Virus record (IMG/VR): IMGVR_UViG_3300031669_000016
Location: 1-64,000 of that record
Reading direction: 5' to 3' (one strand)
Length of the DNA stretch: 64,000 nucleotides
Source: a virus
Shown here: piece by piece, positions 24,101 through 33,383 of the stretch
Position numbering within the stretch: the first letter of the stretch is position 1
Layout: every line of letters begins with the position of its first letter
Notes under the pieces: generated by a model
Databases searched by the model: none
The model's input: the letters and a program-made list of their open reading frames with translations, nothing else
Told to the model about the DNA's origin: nothing
Position numbers and translations under genes: made by a program

Positions 24101-25904
24101 TGAACGCGCCGAGATGTTGCGGCGTGATGTGGAGCAGGCCGCCGGCGCGTTGACCGCGTTACTACTGGCTGCTCGGGCCGAGGGCGCTGTCGGTGAGACC
24201 ATCGGGGAGATTATAACGGAAATGCGCGCAAAGGCGTCTGATCTCGCCGATGCCTTACTTACCGCCGAACAGAAGCTCGTTGGTGCAAATGCAGCGGTGC
24301 TGGACTTCCGAGACGGCATTGTTGGGCTTGGTCAAGACCTCGAACTCTTCCTACTCGACCGACTCGGCGATGTTACCGGGAAGATCAAGTACCTACAAGA
24401 CATCTTCCAGCGCGCCCTAGACCTCAAAGATGTCAACGCTCAGATCGCGGCGTTCCGTAGCTTAGTCGAGCTGCACCAAGAGCTTGTGGAGGTACAGTAC
24501 GACTACTTGAAATTGCAGGCCGACACGGACACGTTCCAGCAGTTCGCGTTGTTACAGCAGCGTTACGGCGCGATGACCGACCCGCGCGAGCGCATCCGGC
24601 TCTGGAAAGAGATGCAGGACATCCAACGCGACTACGCTGACTGGCAACGCGAGGTTGCCGCGGGTATGGAGGACTACGGCCTTGACCCCGTGGCGAGGAC
24701 GACGCGTGAGATCGAGCGGCTGTGGGAGTTACTCGAAGAGTTTCCCCTAACAACAGAAGAGGGGCGGGGGTATTTCGACGAACTCCTCAGCCGCGCCACG
24801 CAGTTTGGTGATGCCTGGCGCGCCGAGGTGAAGCAGCTCAGTAGTAGCTTTAGCGATGCGATGGCCGATGCTATCCAAGGCACTGGCGATCTAACCGAAG
24901 CAATTGCTGGCATTTTCGAGGACATCGGACGGGAATGGCTGAGGACCTACATTAGCCGTCAGATGGAGGGCGTGTTCGAGGAGTTGAACCGCGCCGCTTA
25001 CCGCGCCCGTGGGGAACCTGTTGATAGAGCGACTGACATTATGGGCCGCCTCCGCGAGATCAAACTACCCGAGAAGCCAGAGCTTCCTGCTCTGGAAGGC
25101 CTCGACCTGCAATTGAGTAGCCTTGGTCAGACCTGTTTAGACGCGGCGACAAAAATGGAGCAGTCATTGGTCGCCATAGATGCGGACACTGCCGCTATCA
25201 TCGAGCACACCCGCGCACTGGTCGAGTCGGCGCAGCAGATCGGTGCTACGGGTGGTGGTGGGGCCGACTTCAATAGCTTGCTCCTTCAAGCAGCGGCTGG
25301 AGGCGGGGGTGAGGGTGGAGGCATTCCAGGAGGTGGGGATTACGGAGTGAAGCCGTGGCAAAAGTCGGTGATCGGAGCCGCTGGACTTTACAGTGCATAC
25401 GAAACTGGATCACCAATGGCAGGTATGGTTGGTGGTGCCTTAGCATTTGGCCCCTGGGGCGCTGTGGCCGGCCTTGGTCTTGGAATACTGGGCAAGCGTA
25501 AGAAGAAAAAGGAGGCGGATGCCCAGCAGGCCGCGTTCGCACAGAAATTGATGGCGAAATACGGCGCTTTCTGGTCCCCGCCTGATGTGATGTGGAGTAC
25601 TACTCCATTCCTTTCCGCAATGGACTATCCTGCCTACGCCTCTTACCGCGGCTACGCCGCACCGAAACCGTCCGCGGCATATCCTACCGTATCTGCGGCA
25701 TGGACCGCGCCGACGCGCTACCCCACTGTGACGGCTCCACAATTCGATCTGCGCGAACTGGCACGACGCATCCAGCCAATCACGGTGAACCTACACGGCA
25801 CGGGCTATACGGCGCGTGATGCGCGCCAGATCGCCGTTTCGATCCAACGCGAGCAGGCCCGGCTCTACGAGCGCGAACAAAAAGCCGGGGTTAGGGTGAG
25901 GTGA
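21180..25904 (+). CDS. Tail tape measure protein
   Basis: About 1,574 residues. The N-terminal third has the PhageMin_Tail type core (ETINDVDFALTGLRKVYAG; ISDVLNGMRDWARQGYRARD; TQDIAEGTARLGRTAHDAG), followed by hydrophobic segments (about 410-500) and very long coiled-coil helices to residue 1,350. Then come glycine-rich sequence, a hydrophobic GAVAGLGLGILGKRKKKKE and a basic C-terminus. At about 0.15 nm per residue it predicts a tail near 235 nm. No ATG/GTG with a ribosome site exists; the first TTG is 21204, but CTG 21180 stands where the duplicate junction upstream has ATG, with GGAGGTG correctly spaced, so CTG is preferred. Confidence 0.85.
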   Translation: MPSAQYSYLLGIGLDPVTVQRLQAQLIQLAQQASKVGTAQARTTVGVTPQQTTATQRATRQAAAGFATTSKQATQATQAVKGFGGAMQEAGRGISHAAGKVLLWSVATGAIYGSLQALRGAVETINDVDFALTGLRKVYAGNIADLGQMKRAAVDMAMAYGSGISDVLNGMRDWARQGYRARDVIELTRVSLLAQNIAEMDAVQATRYLTAALNQFDLEATQAITVLDTWNELSNRYAATTQDIAEGTARLGRTAHDAGLSIQEASAMVAVLVEQTKRSGQEIGTAMRTVLTYAYRERNVKELEKIGIYVRRERGELLAMMDVLTQLSVKWEVLSDTQRQAIAEAFGVRRVTEFRTLIQGMPAILEATRIAYDSQGSALRENIIFLDSLQVRYGRLKAALQALAVGTETQDTLKSIVSVLTSLVTVVDKVGIKTIFAAGALVLITRYTQAYSAALITFHTQMVLGTQAVAAGTVTMAAWQLQVNAATLALQRFWVTLGPVGWAVAAVGVAFGTWKAIDAYVYRHERAARGLERQAEDIEQTTLEALRREEAGYRAQVDALTRRAELIQSLRDQYEAVGKSTDKAADKQKQMAKILELLQAATGDASLALRDGLAPAFGIVERAAQSALIGITDAMDKMRASIAQTLRGQIQGIRGDIELRRDAVDNFAKAAERERKTVLGMFDTIAKGQKLYVDPFAGVDRKDAEAVLSRTHEMKDLSGLQTGVTNRLSNAVGEYNVAAGRRIELEGTLKTTEQALLELEMERADLPKRIVSDPDPLGTKKAGKSLRSYQNQVRSVINLVRELQQAMRRMGAEGLGPWYQEIQRFDQTWEDMQDRALMALDQINETLSEDIPAQARKALLGARDELVGVLNTFATQYPLEFQRAWERALHIIRGGAEALQFQLREYREELEKTLADWVRRGKITPDQATEMQRLATLTKQFEVISKSADLLERQYQFERQITELEMGKGWEFSRERAEMLRRDVEQAAGALTALLLAARAEGAVGETIGEIITEMRAKASDLADALLTAEQKLVGANAAVLDFRDGIVGLGQDLELFLLDRLGDVTGKIKYLQDIFQRALDLKDVNAQIAAFRSLVELHQELVEVQYDYLKLQADTDTFQQFALLQQRYGAMTDPRERIRLWKEMQDIQRDYADWQREVAAGMEDYGLDPVARTTREIERLWELLEEFPLTTEEGRGYFDELLSRATQFGDAWRAEVKQLSSSFSDAMADAIQGTGDLTEAIAGIFEDIGREWLRTYISRQMEGVFEELNRAAYRARGEPVDRATDIMGRLREIKLPEKPELPALEGLDLQLSSLGQTCLDAATKMEQSLVAIDADTAAIIEHTRALVESAQQIGATGGGGADFNSLLLQAAAGGGGEGGGIPGGGDYGVKPWQKSVIGAAGLYSAYETGSPMAGMVGGALAFGPWGAVAGLGLGILGKRKKKKEADAQQAAFAQKLMAKYGAFWSPPDVMWSTTPFLSAMDYPAYASYRGYAAPKPSAAYPTVSAAWTAPTRYPTVTAPQFDLRELARRIQPITVNLHGTGYTARDARQIAVSIQREQARLYEREQKAGVRVR

Positions 25905-25908
25905 TGAG

Positions 25909-27285
25909 ATGCTGCGGCGATCCAATGTTGGACGTGTGACACATACACCATTTGCCGACTTTCCGGCGTTGACACGAGAACGCTACGTTCTGCCCGCGAA
26001 TCCGACACGCATCACGGCCGCGGAGGAATCGGCTGCGGAACACATGCGCCTCGCCGGTGGGCACGAGAAGGTTGTGACACCGTCTCGACATCTCTATCCG
26101 GGTGCTGGTAGTGCGCGGCGTGTGTGGTGGCCACTCGTCGAGGTTGAGTTCCCTGATGTCATGCCTGCCGAGTTTATCCGTCAGCTCCGCGAAATGCAGC
26201 ATCGCGGTCAGCGCGTCGCGTTCTGGATCCCCGGCCTTGATGAACCTCGGGGTGGGCTTCCCATTCACCGCCGCTTCCTCGACAAGATGTGGACCGAGGA
26301 GGGCACTTACTACTACACAAACGCGCTGCCTTGGAGTGAGAAAGGTCTGCGGCTGTACGACGCCGCTGGCAACCTGATCTATGAGAACACCGGTTCTGGT
26401 AATGATGGAAATGCTTACGGAATTGCATTAGATGGTGGCCATGGACGCATTTCCCGGGGCTCCACAGGTCCGCAGGACTACTACGCCTCCTATGACCGCC
26501 TCGTCTACGGGCACATCGTCTCGATTTCGGTTGACCCCGTACCTGCGGGGCAGTACGCACGGTTCGGACCATCCGTGGCGATACAAGAAATCGACTTCCC
26601 TGTGGTTACGCGCACAAACAAACTGTACTTCACGAAAACGGCGGCTGCAGTTGATGGATTGGCGGCTGAAACAGCGTCGAGTCAGACACCATCGGGCTGG
26701 ATGGGTAGCGTCGGCCTCTACGACATGGATCCGCAGTTTGTGTTAGCACCGCAGTCTGTGGGGCAGTTCAAGGTCGGGAAGGACTTGGATTATCAGTACG
26801 ATCTCTTCGGTGTCTTCGTCAGTCCGCCACTAGCTGATCAGATCATCGCGGCCGGTACGAAGTGTTCACTCGGCCTTTGCTACGCCAATGGCTATCCCGA
26901 AACCGATCACCTCTGGCCACACGGCTTCGTTTATTTGTGGCGGCCCGGCATCGGAATCGTGGCGGTGTTATCGAACACGTCTTATGATCTCAGCATACGT
27001 GGCGGCGCGCCCGGCCGCATCCACCACATCGCGGATTGGTATACAACCGGTGCTGTGATCGGTCCCCCCATTGGTGATTGCGTCGACGTCTTCGATGGCG
27101 ACCGCATCGTCGCCGAGGTCTGGGGCTATTTCAACCTGCCCATGGAGTCGCCCGATAAAAACACGGTCGCATATGGCTTCGGCGGTACCGGTCTGAGCCT
27201 CCCACCAGCTCAAAACGTAGTGCTTGATGATACAGTCGGTTTCGTCGAGTTCTCGAATACGCTGTACGTGTTGGAGCAGGGATAG
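25909..27285 (+). CDS. Distal tail protein (putative)
   Basis: A 458-residue protein immediately after the tape measure, the standard slot for the distal tail protein. The first ~130 residues are beta-rich with a conserved-looking RRVWWPLVEVEF, and the remainder resembles a carbohydrate-binding or jelly-roll insertion (GLRLYDAAGNLIYENTGSG). Evolved Dit proteins carry such insertions. Its stop overlaps the GTG of the next gene (GGATAGTG). Confidence 0.5.
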   Translation: MLRRSNVGRVTHTPFADFPALTRERYVLPANPTRITAAEESAAEHMRLAGGHEKVVTPSRHLYPGAGSARRVWWPLVEVEFPDVMPAEFIRQLREMQHRGQRVAFWIPGLDEPRGGLPIHRRFLDKMWTEEGTYYYTNALPWSEKGLRLYDAAGNLIYENTGSGNDGNAYGIALDGGHGRISRGSTGPQDYYASYDRLVYGHIVSISVDPVPAGQYARFGPSVAIQEIDFPVVTRTNKLYFTKTAAAVDGLAAETASSQTPSGWMGSVGLYDMDPQFVLAPQSVGQFKVGKDLDYQYDLFGVFVSPPLADQIIAAGTKCSLGLCYANGYPETDHLWPHGFVYLWRPGIGIVAVLSNTSYDLSIRGGAPGRIHHIADWYTTGAVIGPPIGDCVDVFDGDRIVAEVWGYFNLPMESPDKNTVAYGFGGTGLSLPPAQNVVLDDTVGFVEFSNTLYVLEQG

Positions 27286-30200
27286 TGCCTAGTGCTGTGC
27301 AGCAAAAACTGGGGCGTATCCTCAAGCGCGCATCGGTAGAATATCAAGCCCGGTTCGTCTGGACCGCGTTGACCTGGGATACCGATACGCCCTATGATCC
27401 TGCGTACACACCACCGATTCGTGCCGCGTCCAGCATAGATCTGGCACCTCACGTTGCGTCGTGGGAGGCGACGCGCCGGGTGCGTCAGCTCGCCGCAAAC
27501 CTTACCCTAACTCTCAAAGCCAGCCTCGACGACGCTACGCTTCGTCAGATTGACTACAATGATCTGATCGAGGTCAGTCTGATAGTCAGTGCTGGAGGCG
27601 AGGCAGTAACGGTGAATCTTGGTGCCTACTTCGTAGACCGGATCCCCGAACCAGCAGAAGAGGTGGGGCAGGCCGGTGAATGGGTTATCGAGGCGCGGGA
27701 TGCCGCGAAGTTGTTACAACGCCGTCGCTACTACGGCAGGTTGGAGCCGAGCCGCATTCGCGTACCCGCTTCAGGCTTTGTGGCGCTGTCAAAGCAGGAT
27801 AAGCCTGGACTTGACTACATCGAGTTCTTCCACGACCCCACTGGACTTGACGCGGTCTTGAGCCGCACCATCAATTGGTGCTCATTACCCAAGCCTGTAT
27901 TTCGTGTCCTAGAAACGAGCGAGTCGGTTGTACCTGATGATGAGAACGTACGCGTCCTCTTCGGCGACGGATTAGTGCGGATCGGGAGAGAATGGTTCGC
28001 CGACAATATCGGTACCAACAACACCCTTCAGGTCGCGTACTATCGCTATGCGCAGTGGGAGGATACGTTCGGGGCCGCATATGACTTGAACTCGCCAATG
28101 GACATCGTTCTGGACATGGCGCTGTGGGCCGGTTTCCAGGACACTGATCCTAACGCACTGCTCTACATCGAACGGATCGATGATGTGACCTTCCCCATGC
28201 CGTTCGATAAGGTCTTCGGACACGACGGCACTGACCACACCGATGATGCCGCCACAGGCGGGGACATCGCTGGGGCCAATCTCTATTTAGGGGTGTTGTC
28301 TCGACGCTTCCCAGCCGTGCATTGGTCGCTCAAGACCGCGGCGACGCATTCGGATACGACTCCACAGTTCTGCTACGACTACTGGGATGGTGCTCAATGG
28401 GTCGAGATCACACCAGATCAGGACACGACCGATGATCTGCGGCAATCCGGCTTCGTCTCCTGGTTCGGGCAGGATCTGAGTGCCTGGGTGGTTTGCCAAC
28501 CCCTGGCGGTGATGCCAGAGGGTTACTATATACGTGTACGCCAGCTCAACGGCATTGGTGTCGTCTCAACCCTTATCATGGCGGGGCATCCGATTCAATG
28601 CCAGGACAGTCGTCTCACAACCGATGATGACCTCGTCCCCGAAGATGTATTGGAGCGCCTTGTACGCCCATCCGTTCCGCCGAACTATCGTTGGGAAGGC
28701 ACGCGCACCGGCGGCTTTGCTGCCGTGCTTGACGTAGCCAACATTGCAGATCCCGACTTCGAGTTGGTAGATGAGACACGCGTCAGCATCAGCCCGGAGC
28801 GGCCCCATGAGGACGACCTCAAAACCGTTGTGACCTACCGCGGCCAGGCGCGGGAACGTTTGAACGCGGCGTTGGCCCAGAACGGCGGGGCGTGTTGGAA
28901 CTTAGTGGCTGATCCTGACGAGGCCACGACGTTCTATCGGCTCATAGACGGCAACACACGAATGGCCATCAACTTCGCCGGTGCTCTGGGCACCCTACCT
29001 GCAGCCGAGACCGTGGTATTCCGCATCGATTTGGGGTGCGTTCGCGGCGAGATTGATCTGCGCGAGATTCGGCCCTACACACAAAACGCGGACACACCCA
29101 TTACGATCACGCCCGGAACGGGTGGTGTGACCTGGGCCGACAACGCCTTTGGCACCGCGGTCACGGACGATAGTGATGCGACCTGGAAGTTGCTGATCGT
29201 AAATCTCGGCTGGATCACCTATGCAGACGATCATCAACGCGTCAACTTTGCAACTCCGAAGTCCATCAACCGCGTTGATTTGAGACTGTCGAATACGGAT
29301 ATCCGTAGGTCTGTACGTGTCGAGATCAAGCTTTCGGGTGAGACGAACTGGCGGCTCGTCGCCGCGGTATCGAAGCAGATCGGGGCCGCGCCAGAGACCG
29401 TTAGTCTGACCAATCTACGGCTCCATAATGTTGTGGGTCTGCGGATCAACGGCCCGATAATGAGTTCGATATGGGACGGAATCGGAAAACTATACGAACT
29501 CGATCTGTTTGGCCCGGACAGTTCCGAACTGATCGGTACGTGGTCGGCTATTGGTGGTGTCGGCGATGTCGACGATCTGCACGACGGCAACACCGTTACT
29601 GGTATGGTCTTCGCTGCGCGTGGTGAGGGCTTCCAAGTAGACTTTACGACTCCGGGCCTTCTCGACTACTTAGAGGTCTTTGGTATCATCCACGGCAATA
29701 TGCTGGTGGAGTATCAGGTAGATGGCGGATCTGTCTGGGAACCCGGAATCTTTCTAACACCAATGCCTGAGTGTTTGGCAAGCTACACCGCCCTCGGCTG
29801 GGCCAATGTCGCCAAGGTACGGTTCCGGGTATTAGGAACCACGCCTGTTCAGGAGCTTTCTGCCATCGAGGTGTACACGCCCGCGTATGTGAGCGAGGAG
29901 ACGACATCGGGCCGCATGGTCGTGCCGGCGAAGTGGCGGATCGAGTACCAAGACGCATCTGACTTCTTATGGTACACGCTCTGTTCTGAGGCTGATGGTG
30001 CCGCATTCGAGATTCCGAAAAGCGTAATTGACCGCGGTATGTTCGGACCCGAGATCTTTGCGCGCGCGTTACGGTTCACGATCCTCGCCTGGGGCAAGGA
30101 TGAGAACGGTAATAGCAATGCCTGGATCGGTGAGATCAAGGTCTGGATCGGGGATACGTTGTATGGCAAAGCGGTGTTGGGTCTAACAGCACCATTCGAT

Positions 30201-30515
30201 TCTGCGGCTGATCTCGCGCTACAGGGCCGCCTGGGTTGGAAAACCAAGACATACCCGATTGATGTGACGGCGACAACACAGGAAACGGTGGACTACCGCG
30301 CCCTCCAGCTGCTTCGGGAGCAGTTACGGATGCCCTACACGCTCTACGCAGTAGATCTACGCTACGATGTCGGGCTGGGGCAGACCGCACGGCTGCCCGA
30401 GCATGTACGGCTCGCCTATGATCTTCCCTACGTATTCTATCTGGTCACCGAAGCGGTTATTGGGGCCGAGGGTGCCACAACTGCGCCGCTAGTGGAGTGT
30501 CTACTATTGCCATAA
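27285..30515 (+). CDS. Large tail tip protein with discoidin-like domains (putative)
   Basis: A 1,076-residue protein from GTG 27285. Residues 1-150 resemble tail-tip hub starts (IDLAPHVASWEATRRVRQLA, then NLGAYFVDRIPEP). Residues about 580-880 contain two or more segments with galactose-binding/F5-8 character (INRVDLRLSNTDIRRSVRVE; VDFTTPGLLDYLEVFG). The C-terminus returns to hub-like sequence (ELRYDVGLGQTARL-type). It probably forms the tail tip and contacts host glycans. Confidence 0.55.
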   Translation: MPSAVQQKLGRILKRASVEYQARFVWTALTWDTDTPYDPAYTPPIRAASSIDLAPHVASWEATRRVRQLAANLTLTLKASLDDATLRQIDYNDLIEVSLIVSAGGEAVTVNLGAYFVDRIPEPAEEVGQAGEWVIEARDAAKLLQRRRYYGRLEPSRIRVPASGFVALSKQDKPGLDYIEFFHDPTGLDAVLSRTINWCSLPKPVFRVLETSESVVPDDENVRVLFGDGLVRIGREWFADNIGTNNTLQVAYYRYAQWEDTFGAAYDLNSPMDIVLDMALWAGFQDTDPNALLYIERIDDVTFPMPFDKVFGHDGTDHTDDAATGGDIAGANLYLGVLSRRFPAVHWSLKTAATHSDTTPQFCYDYWDGAQWVEITPDQDTTDDLRQSGFVSWFGQDLSAWVVCQPLAVMPEGYYIRVRQLNGIGVVSTLIMAGHPIQCQDSRLTTDDDLVPEDVLERLVRPSVPPNYRWEGTRTGGFAAVLDVANIADPDFELVDETRVSISPERPHEDDLKTVVTYRGQARERLNAALAQNGGACWNLVADPDEATTFYRLIDGNTRMAINFAGALGTLPAAETVVFRIDLGCVRGEIDLREIRPYTQNADTPITITPGTGGVTWADNAFGTAVTDDSDATWKLLIVNLGWITYADDHQRVNFATPKSINRVDLRLSNTDIRRSVRVEIKLSGETNWRLVAAVSKQIGAAPETVSLTNLRLHNVVGLRINGPIMSSIWDGIGKLYELDLFGPDSSELIGTWSAIGGVGDVDDLHDGNTVTGMVFAARGEGFQVDFTTPGLLDYLEVFGIIHGNMLVEYQVDGGSVWEPGIFLTPMPECLASYTALGWANVAKVRFRVLGTTPVQELSAIEVYTPAYVSEETTSGRMVVPAKWRIEYQDASDFLWYTLCSEADGAAFEIPKSVIDRGMFGPEIFARALRFTILAWGKDENGNSNAWIGEIKVWIGDTLYGKAVLGLTAPFDSAADLALQGRLGWKTKTYPIDVTATTQETVDYRALQLLREQLRMPYTLYAVDLRYDVGLGQTARLPEHVRLAYDLPYVFYLVTEAVIGAEGATTAPLVECLLLP

Positions 30516-32071
30516 GGATACGTTCTCTCCAATCGCCTAGTGTCCGCGACCTCTGGCTCCGCGATTTGACGCGTCAGGGCTATGGCGTTCAGGGCATCGG
30601 TGCCTTCGGGCCAATGGTTCCGACCCCGATGAGCGGTAGTGCAATGATCCAGCACAACACCTTGCCGGATCTTCAGGGTGGCAACCCCACAGAAATGGAG
30701 TTCTACCATGTCCCGAAGTTGACCCAAGGCTCTGTTCCTTTTGCCGATGCAAACGGTGTACTCGCCGAGGACAACCCGAATCTGTTCTGGGATGATGCGG
30801 CTAATCGGCTGGGGATCAGGACGGACGCGCCAGGATATCCACTCCATGTGGCGGGCGACATCGCCGCGGGAGTGGACGGTGTGACTGCGGGTACCTTCTA
30901 CGCGTTCTCCGTCACCGCCGGGCAGTTTGCCACTCTCAGCTGGAATATGTTGACCTTCAGGCGGCCTAGCAACAACTACATCCAGGTAATTCCTGCTGCA
31001 GGGCTGGCTGGCAACGTAGAGTTCCGCCTCAAGGACGTGTGGGACGTAGTGCAAAGGGCCTTGCTCTTGACCAGCACGCCGCAGGCACTCTTCGCGGATG
31101 GCGTAGTCGGCGCGCCGGCGGCCTCCTTCATCACCGAAACGACCATGGGCATGTACCGCATCGCCCTGAACCAGCTCGGACTCGCGGCGGGCGGGGTGCT
31201 TGCGCTCACCCTGACGAACACGCCGCAGGCGCTCCTGCGAGATGGAACCGCTGCACTCCCTGGTTTGGCATTCGGGAGCGAGACTGCCCTGGGCATCGGG
31301 CGCGCGGGGGCAGGCACGGGTGGTCTCGCGGTAGGCGGGGCATATGCGGCCTATTGGACGGCTACCGCGTTCCGGCCGGTCCTCGACAATGTGCTGACGC
31401 TCGGCATCGTGGACGTGGGCTTCCAGGCCCTTCACCTCACAAATGCCGCGCATTCACCCGCGGCCGAAGGCGAGGCGCGCATCAATACCGGGAGCAACGC
31501 CTTTGAGCACCGGATCGGGACCGTCGTGCACCGGAACGGTCTCTGCATCTACAGCGGGTCGCCAGTAACCGATACCGTCGTGAGCGCCGTTGACCGCACG
31601 TTGGATTCCTTCACAATTCCCGCAGCCTACTGGAAGGTGGGGAAGCGAATTACGATAGTCGCACCCATCCTACTGGAGAGGGAGACCCCAGCGAACTGGG
31701 TTCAGGCGAAGTTGTACATCGGGACCACGCAGGTTCTCTACAAGAGAATCACGGTGCCGGGCGCTCCGGGCTGGATTTCCGCACACGTTGACTTGGAGAT
31801 GAGCTTCGTGGTCGGCGCGATTGCTGGGGCTGGCATCACACTCTATCCCACCCGCAACATCCGTTCCTATAACTGTCAATCTCACGCCGTCTACGATGAC
31901 ATAAACAATCCTGTGACGCCGATACTGGAGATGATCCCGATGGAGCCGGACACACCGGGCATCGCGATTGCTACGAATGCTGCCAAGGCTATCGTTGTCA
32001 AGTATGCCTGCAATGACGCGACCTCTGTCGTACACGTCTATCTACAGGGGCTCACCATTTATGCGACCTGA
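30497..32071 (+). CDS. Tail fibre/receptor-binding protein (putative)
   Basis: A 524-residue protein overlapping the end of the tip protein. The fibre-like repeat region includes LFWDDAANRLGIRTDAPGYP, the typical phage fibre knot NRLGIGT..P.., followed by quasi-repeats ALLLTSTPQALFADG and ALTLTNTPQALLRDG, and a C-terminal beta domain. Last large gene of the tail block, it probably determines adsorption. Confidence 0.7.
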   Translation: MSTIAIRIRSLQSPSVRDLWLRDLTRQGYGVQGIGAFGPMVPTPMSGSAMIQHNTLPDLQGGNPTEMEFYHVPKLTQGSVPFADANGVLAEDNPNLFWDDAANRLGIRTDAPGYPLHVAGDIAAGVDGVTAGTFYAFSVTAGQFATLSWNMLTFRRPSNNYIQVIPAAGLAGNVEFRLKDVWDVVQRALLLTSTPQALFADGVVGAPAASFITETTMGMYRIALNQLGLAAGGVLALTLTNTPQALLRDGTAALPGLAFGSETALGIGRAGAGTGGLAVGGAYAAYWTATAFRPVLDNVLTLGIVDVGFQALHLTNAAHSPAAEGEARINTGSNAFEHRIGTVVHRNGLCIYSGSPVTDTVVSAVDRTLDSFTIPAAYWKVGKRITIVAPILLERETPANWVQAKLYIGTTQVLYKRITVPGAPGWISAHVDLEMSFVVGAIAGAGITLYPTRNIRSYNCQSHAVYDDINNPVTPILEMIPMEPDTPGIAIATNAAKAIVVKYACNDATSVVHVYLQGLTIYAT

Positions 32072-32377
32072 TCGGAGTTCGGCCTGTCTGCGCTCCCAGG
32101 GGATTGTGTCGGGTCCGCCCCGGACGCCGTATGATTTACGGAGGGAGGCCCGCATACCCCTCGGGTCCGCGGCGGGAGGCCCGCCATGCAGGGGTTGTGG
32201 GGGGTCCTGTGGAGGCGCATACATGGCGAAGGTTTCGAGGCCCGCGGCCGTGAGGACCTGTTCAGGTTCGGCCGGCGGGTCGTTCCGGGCGTGCATGTAC
32301 CCCGTGGTGGAAACGACGAGGAAGATCATGCCGACGAGGAAGGTCGCGAGCAGGAGCAAGGCCAGAATGGGTTTCAT
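32042..32377 (-). CDS. Membrane-anchored moron protein
   Basis: A 111-residue protein on the strand opposite the late genes. The N-terminus MKPILALLLLATFLVGMIFL is a clear membrane anchor or uncleaved signal; there is no lipobox cysteine. The rest is proline-rich and soluble. ATG 32377 has AGGAGGGG in front and a promoter with extended -10 just upstream, while its 3' end runs into the fibre gene's last codons. An independent transcription unit at the tail/lysis boundary is the classic moron layout; superinfection exclusion or lysogenic conversion are possible roles. Confidence 0.6.
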   Translation of the reverse strand: MKPILALLLLATFLVGMIFLVVSTTGYMHARNDPPAEPEQVLTAAGLETFAMYAPPQDPPQPLHGGPPAADPRGMRASLRKSYGVRGGPDTIPWERRQAELRSGRINGEPL

Positions 32378-32396
32378 GGTGTCCCCTCCTGAGTTC

Positions 32397-32405
32397 ATTA
32401 TATCA
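32397..32405 (-). promoter_or_regulatory. Extended -10 promoter of the moron gene
   Basis: Read leftward the sequence is TGATATAAT, a perfect extended -10 (TGnTATAAT). No good -35 is seen 17 nt upstream, which is usual for extended -10 promoters. The transcript would start near 32390, about 13 nt before the ATG. Confidence 0.6.
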
Positions 32406-32419
32406 CAAAGGAGTCCGAG

Positions 32420-32662
32420 ATGATACTGCCGTACCGTTCAAAACGCGAATTGGTGTATGACTGGCTGAACAATCTACGGGTGCATAAACCCGACGAACTC
32501 GAAGCGGCCTTGAGGCTCGCCATGGGTGTCCGATTCGATGCCTTTGTCACCTGGATCGTCCAGGAGGCTAAGAACTACTACACTGCACAGCGTGATACAG
32601 CACAGGCCGCACACGACGCCATAGACGCGCTCCCAGACAAGCCAACAGAACCGGTCGAGTAG
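32420..32662 (+). CDS. Small hypothetical protein of the lysis region
   Basis: An 80-residue soluble protein from ATG 32420 with AAAGGAGTC upstream. It is mostly helical (DELEAALRLAMGVRFDAFV; AKNYYTAQRDTAQAAHDAID). Position between fibre and holin suggests a virion accessory or lysis-related gene; no motif was recognised. Confidence 0.5.
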   Translation: MILPYRSKRELVYDWLNNLRVHKPDELEAALRLAMGVRFDAFVTWIVQEAKNYYTAQRDTAQAAHDAIDALPDKPTEPVE

Positions 32663-32691
32663 CCATATCACAATGGAAGGAAGTGGGGTAA

Positions 32692-32886
32692 ATGCCGCGG
32701 ACAAAAGAGATGCGGGTCGCCGAAGCGTTGCGCTACATGGAGCAGGAGTGCGGTGTGTCCATGCAGCCCAAACTACGCACCACATCGGATGGTCAGCAAT
32801 CACTAACAACGCTCATCATCGACTGGGTAGATCTGGGTGACCCGATCCCTGATGCCGAGCCGACAGATGGTGCCGAAGGTGGCTAG
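32692..32886 (+). CDS. Small hypothetical protein
   Basis: A 64-residue protein starting ATG 32692 after GGAAGTGGGG. Basic N-terminus, acidic C-terminus, no motif. Its end overlaps the start region of the holin gene in another frame. Confidence 0.45.
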   Translation: MPRTKEMRVAEALRYMEQECGVSMQPKLRTTSDGQQSLTTLIIDWVDLGDPIPDAEPTDGAEGG

Positions 32887-33373
32887 ATGGACTCCGCAGG
32901 ATATCCTCGACGTACTTGGCAAGCTCTTCCATTGGACGAGTTGGCGGTGGGGAATAGCCGCGGTAATTGCGTGTCTAGCCAACTTCGTGGCAGAAGCACC
33001 GACAGTCTGGCGCGGACTACTCGTCATGTTCATCGTCTTCTTCGTACTCGACATCGTGACCGGTATAGTAGCGTCAGTACGGGTCCGGCAGATCAAGGTG
33101 TCGAGCCGCCTCTTCGGGCGCTCACTCGTCAAGATGCTGTGCTACTCGACCGTACTGCTTATCGCCACTATGCTTGATTACTACGCCAACTGCCGCTATG
33201 CCGTTTCGCTGTTCGTGCTGGCCCTGGCCGCGAGCGTGGAGGGGCTGTCCGTGCTAGAGAACACACGCGCGCTATGGGAAGGGCTGGGCCTGAAATGGCC
33301 CTTCAAGTTCCTGTCCGACAAGATCGAGCGGTTGGCGCAAGTCCCAGAGCAGGATGGGGACGAGCCGCGCTAG
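32837..33373 (+). CDS. Holin (putative)
   Basis: Up to 178 residues with three predicted membrane segments: GIAAVIACLANFVAEAPTVW, GLLVMFIVFFVLDIVTGIVA, and CYSTVLLIATMLDYYANCRYA with a following hydrophobic stretch. The order hydrophobic helix, FxVLDIVTG, basic loop (RVRQIKVSSRLFGR), and a final charged tail matches the phage lysis holin family that includes Cph1/TcdE-type holins. It would form inner-membrane holes for lysis. Start is uncertain: GTG 32837, ATG 32852 or ATG 32867. No endolysin is recognisable next to it. Confidence 0.7.
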   Translation: MTRSLMPSRQMVPKVARWTPQDILDVLGKLFHWTSWRWGIAAVIACLANFVAEAPTVWRGLLVMFIVFFVLDIVTGIVASVRVRQIKVSSRLFGRSLVKMLCYSTVLLIATMLDYYANCRYAVSLFVLALAASVEGLSVLENTRALWEGLGLKWPFKFLSDKIERLAQVPEQDGDEPR

Positions 33374-33383
33374 GGACTCGTCC
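33358..33383 (+). terminator. Weak hairpin at the convergent gene junction
   Basis: GGACGAG (33358-33364) pairs with CTCGTCC (33377-33383) across the holin stop codon. The 60-nt stretch 33374-33433 is where rightward late genes and leftward early genes meet, so a bidirectional stop is expected; this hairpin is the only candidate seen and lacks a T-run. Confidence 0.3.

Noticed and set aside
30437-31453. 338-aa antisense ORF opposite tail tip and fibre genes
   Set aside because: Codon pattern and composition are those of a shadow frame; both sense genes have clear domain features.
32420-33373. Endolysin in the lysis region
   Set aside because: Only a holin-like membrane protein and two small soluble proteins are present; no amidase, lysozyme or peptidase motif was seen.
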